DNA of 64,000 nt from Halomonas sp. A11-A (GTDB taxonomy: Bacteria > Pseudomonadota > Gammaproteobacteria > Pseudomonadales > Halomonadaceae), in NCBI RefSeq assembly GCF_003182195.1, contig NZ_QGTM01000015.1, positions 1-64,000 on the forward strand, in the 5' to 3' direction. The notes below the pieces were generated by a model. That model saw nothing but the letters and a program-made list of their open reading frames with translations. It was not told the origin of the DNA and did not search any database. Positions 61,354 to 64,000 of this stretch are shown here, one piece after another (the first letter of the stretch is position 1; every line of letters starts with the position of its first letter). The position numbers and the translations under genes are program-made.

Positions 61354-62985
61354 ATGCAAGACCTGACGCTGGTGATGGCTCAGCTGGACCCCCTGGTCGG
61401 GGACATTCCCGGCAATACCGATCGCGCCATCGAGGCGGTGCGCGAGGCGCGCATCGAGCATGGTGCCGATATCGTGGTGCTCCCCGAACTCTTCCTGACC
61501 GGCTACCCGCCGGAGGACCTGCTGCTGCGCCCCTCCATGGAGACCCGCCTGCGGGCGGCCCGCGCGCGCATGGCGCAGAAGGTGGTGCGCGACGTGCTGG
61601 TGATCGTCGGCTACCCGGGGCGCCGCGAGGGGCGCACCTGGAACCTGGCCGGCGCCCTCTACAACGGCGAGTGGCTGGGTGAGTATGCCAAGCAGGCGCT
61701 GCCCAACTACCAGGTGTTCGACGAGCAGCGCTACTTCGCCGCCGGCAGCCAGCCGTTGGTGCTCGATCACAAGGGGGCGAAGCTGGGCCTGCTGATCTGC
61801 GAGGACTTGTGGGAGGAGGCGCCGGCGCGCCAGGCCCGGCAGGCTGGCGCCCAGGTGCTGGTTAGCCTCAACGCCTCCCCCTTCCACCAGGACAAGCCCG
61901 CCGAGCGGCTGCGTCTGCTCGAGGAGCGGGCCGCCGAGGTGGGGCTGCCCATCGTCTACGTCAACATGATCGGCGGCCAGGATGAGCTGGTGTTCGACGG
62001 CGGCTCCGCCTGCGTGGATGCCGAAGGAAAGCTGATGCTCCAGGCGCCCCACTGGCAGGTGGGGCTGATGCCGGTGGCGCTGGTCCGGGAGAAGGGGGGG
62101 TGGGCGCCCCGCCCCGGCGAGACCGAGCCCGACGTCGAGCCCGAGGAGAACCTCTACTGCGCGCTGGTCACCGGGCTTCGCGACTACGTCAACAAGAGCG
62201 GCTTCGAGGGCGTGGTGCTGGGGCTCTCCGGCGGGATCGACTCGGCGCTGTCGCTGGCCATCGCCGTGGATGCCCTGGGTCCCCAGCGGGTGCAGGCGGT
62301 GATGATGCCCTACCACTACACCGCGGACATCTCGAAGCAGGACGCCGCCGAGCAGGCCGACCTGCTCGGCGTCCACTATGAGGTGCTGCCCATCGAGCCC
62401 ATGGTGGAGGCCTTCATGGGGACCCTGGCCGGAGTCTTCGAGGGCTCCGAGCGGGATACCACCGAGGAGAATCTGCAGTCCCGCTGCCGTGGCGTGCTGC
62501 TGATGGCGATCTCCAACAAGAAGGGGCTGATGGTGCTCACCACCGGCAACAAGAGCGAGATGGCGGTGGGCTACGCCACCCTCTACGGCGACATGGTGGG
62601 CGGCTACAACGCCTTGAAGGATGTCTACAAGACCTGGGTCTACCGCTTGGCTCGCTGGCGCAACACCCAGTCGCCGGCGATCCCCGAGCGGGTCATCGAG
62701 CGCCCGCCCAGCGCGGAGCTCGCCCCCGGCCAGCAGGACAGCGACTCGCTGCCCGACTACGACGTGCTCGACGCCATCCTGGTGCGCTATATCGAGGGCG
62801 ACATGAGCGCCGAGGCGATCATCGAGGCGGGCTTCGACCGCGACGACGTCTACCGGGTGGTGCGGCTGGTGGATCGCTGCGAGTACAAGCGCCGCCAGGC
62901 GCCGGTGGGGGTGCGGGTGACCCGCCGCGGCTTCGGTCGCGACCGCCGCTATCCCATCGTCAACGGCTGGCAGCCCGGCGAGTAG
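61354..62985 (+). CDS. nadE: Glutamine-dependent NAD+ synthase
   Basis: A 543-residue bifunctional enzyme. The N-terminal nitrilase domain hydrolyses glutamine: Glu in VVLPELFLTGYPPEDL, Lys in YAKQALPNY, Cys in LGLLICEDLW (near 149). The C-terminal synthetase has the P-loop LSGGIDSALSLAI near 290 and TTGNKSEMAVGYATLYGD. Complete and of normal length. ATG 61354 starts the usual MQDLTLVMAQLDPLVGD. Confidence 0.93.
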   Translation: MQDLTLVMAQLDPLVGDIPGNTDRAIEAVREARIEHGADIVVLPELFLTGYPPEDLLLRPSMETRLRAARARMAQKVVRDVLVIVGYPGRREGRTWNLAGALYNGEWLGEYAKQALPNYQVFDEQRYFAAGSQPLVLDHKGAKLGLLICEDLWEEAPARQARQAGAQVLVSLNASPFHQDKPAERLRLLEERAAEVGLPIVYVNMIGGQDELVFDGGSACVDAEGKLMLQAPHWQVGLMPVALVREKGGWAPRPGETEPDVEPEENLYCALVTGLRDYVNKSGFEGVVLGLSGGIDSALSLAIAVDALGPQRVQAVMMPYHYTADISKQDAAEQADLLGVHYEVLPIEPMVEAFMGTLAGVFEGSERDTTEENLQSRCRGVLLMAISNKKGLMVLTTGNKSEMAVGYATLYGDMVGGYNALKDVYKTWVYRLARWRNTQSPAIPERVIERPPSAELAPGQQDSDSLPDYDVLDAILVRYIEGDMSAEAIIEAGFDRDDVYRVVRLVDRCEYKRRQAPVGVRVTRRGFGRDRRYPIVNGWQPGE

Positions 62986-63011
62986 GGCCCGCCGCGACCA
63001 GGCTGCTCCGG

Positions 63012-63041
63012 AACGCCACCTTCCCCTCGGGAGGTGGCGTT
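63012..63041. terminator. Hairpin between nadE and bamD
   Basis: AACGCCACCT (63012-63021) and AGGTGGCGTT (63032-63041), a 10-bp stem and 10-base loop, between two convergent genes. The ends AA/TT are short, so strength is uncertain. Confidence 0.7.
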
Positions 63042-63079
63042 CTGCCGTGTGGGGCTCAGGGCGGGGCGGGCGCTCGGGG

Positions 63080-63910
63080 TCAGGCCGAGAGCGACTGGGC
63101 GTTCACGTGCCTGGGTTCGAAGGTGCGGCCGCGCAGCTGGTTGTGGCGGGGGTCGTTCTCGATCAGCACTTCCAGCACCTCACGCGCGCGGTCGCGCATC
63201 TCCAGGCCCAGGTAGCCCTCGACCATCACCGCCAGGGCGTCGCGGGTCGCCTCGCTCTCCGGGTAGTTCTCGATCACCCAGCGGCCGCGCTCCACGGCGG
63301 CCAGGTAGGCCCCGCGGCGCAGGTAGTAGTCGGCCACGTGAAGCTCGTGGCGGGACATCAGGTTGCGCAGGTAGACGATGCGCTGCTGGGCATCCGGCGC
63401 GTACTGGCTGTTGGGGTAGAGGCGCACCAGCTCGCTGAAGTCGGTGTAGGCGTCCCGGGAGGCGCCCAGGTCGCGCCGGGAGATATCGATCAGCTTCAGG
63501 CGCTCCAGGCTGAAGCGCCCGGCCTGCCAGGAGGCCAGGCCGCGCATGTAAAGCGCATAGTCGGCCTGGGGGTGGCTCGGGTGCAGGCGGATGAAGCGGC
63601 TGGCGGCGGCGCGGGTGGCCTCCCAGTCGCCCAGCTCGTAGTGGGCGTAGATCAGCTCCAGCTGCACCTGCTCGGCGTGGCTGCCGAAGGGGAAGCGGGT
63701 ATCCAGCGCCTCCAGCCGGGTGATGGCCGCGGTGAAGTTGCGGCGCTCCAGGGAGCCGCGCGCCTCTTCATAGAGCTCGCGTTCGGCAACGCCAGCGAAC
63801 TCGTCCTGTTCTTCTTCGCTATCGCTGGAGCCGCTGCTGGCGCAGCCCACCAGCAGGCTGGAGGCCACCAGCAGGGCCGCAAGTCGGGCGGTAGGGCGGA
63901 ATACGCGCAT
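63080..63910 (-). CDS. bamD: Outer membrane assembly lipoprotein BamD
   Basis: A 276-residue lipoprotein subunit of the BAM complex. ATG 63910 with AGGA upstream; the lipobox LLVGC places the lipidated Cys at residue 23. TPR-like repeats follow (ELYEEARGSLERRNFTAAIT, FPFGSHAEQVQLELIYAHYE, RLHPSHPQADYALYMRGL). Essential in most Gram-negatives. The gene start faces the window's right end. Confidence 0.93.
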   Translation of the reverse strand: MRVFRPTARLAALLVASSLLVGCASSGSSDSEEEQDEFAGVAERELYEEARGSLERRNFTAAITRLEALDTRFPFGSHAEQVQLELIYAHYELGDWEATRAAASRFIRLHPSHPQADYALYMRGLASWQAGRFSLERLKLIDISRRDLGASRDAYTDFSELVRLYPNSQYAPDAQQRIVYLRNLMSRHELHVADYYLRRGAYLAAVERGRWVIENYPESEATRDALAVMVEGYLGLEMRDRAREVLEVLIENDPRHNQLRGRTFEPRHVNAQSLSA

Positions 63911-63947
63911 CGTGATCCTCGTGGCAAACAACGCGGACTGGCCGTGG

Positions 63948-63953
63948 TAGAAT
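63948..63953 (+). promoter_or_regulatory. Extended -10 element for a gene right of the window
   Basis: TGGTAGAAT with TAGAAT at 63948-63953 reads rightward, divergent from bamD. In pseudomonads bamD is divergent from rluD, which would fit; the gene itself is outside the window. Confidence 0.25.
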
Positions 63954-64000
63954 CGACCGAAACCCGCTCACTATAAAGCACTGCGCGGCAAAACGCAGTC

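Overview
The window looks like the chromosome of a high-GC gammaproteobacterium, most likely Halomonadaceae (Halomonas-like). This rests on the gene order minCDE, rpsP-rimM-trmD-rplS-xerD-dsbC-hom-thrC-recJ, the PHB reductase phaB, and protein sequences resembling Halomonas/Pseudomonas relatives; no species-level claim is possible from sequence reading alone. LEFT HALF (1 to about 33,000) is horizontally acquired. It begins inside an IS66-type element that has cut off a conjugation lipoprotein gene, followed by transfer genes of an ICEclc/PFGI-1-type integrative conjugative element: VirB4/TraC-like ATPase, then DsbC-like, TraU-like, TraH-like and TraG-like proteins. The transfer operon is interrupted between the ATPase and the DsbC-like gene by about 4 kb of cargo: an AbiEi/AbiEii toxin-antitoxin pair behind a 9-bp inverted-repeat operator, two AT-rich integron gene cassettes that each end in an attC site (no integrase visible), and an MvaT-type silencer. 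Downstream of traG, where a relaxase and integrase would be expected, lie an orphan gene, a DUF4236 protein and a 15-kb all-plus-strand defence-type operon (14,381-29,650): DUF499 ATPase, small accessory protein, DUF1156 adenine methyltransferase, DUF3696 ATPase, PIN-domain nuclease, RNA-ligase-like protein, GmrSD-like DUF262/DUF1524 nuclease and a PLD-SNF2 helicase. It resembles helicase/methylase/ATPase (Hma-, DISARM- or BREX-like) defence loci. The ATPase, PIN and ligase genes overlap stop-to-start and form a distinct module; this is the strongest candidate for something new in the window. The island ends in a truncated zinc-ribbon gene, an IS21-family element (istA, istB) and a short gene remnant, next to an initiator tRNA-Met whose 3' end faces the island. 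RIGHT HALF (33,061-64,000) is ordinary core chromosome: tRNA-fMet, phaB, a DUF349 protein, minCDE (division-site selection), sbcB, an M16 protease, a catalytically degenerate SRAP/YedK paralogue, a TetR regulator next to a PlsC-like acyltransferase, a CNNM/CorC-type CBS protein, ypjD, ffh, rpsP-rimM-trmD-rplS, xerD-dsbC, hom-thrC-recJ, a YitT-like protein, a GspH/FimT pseudopilin, thiO, a PP0621-like protein, nadE and bamD. Core features worth a look are the loss of all three SRAP catalytic residues, a triple-hairpin cluster between dsbC and hom, an inverted REP-like pair after sbcB, and a 38-bp duplication at the end of the acyltransferase gene.
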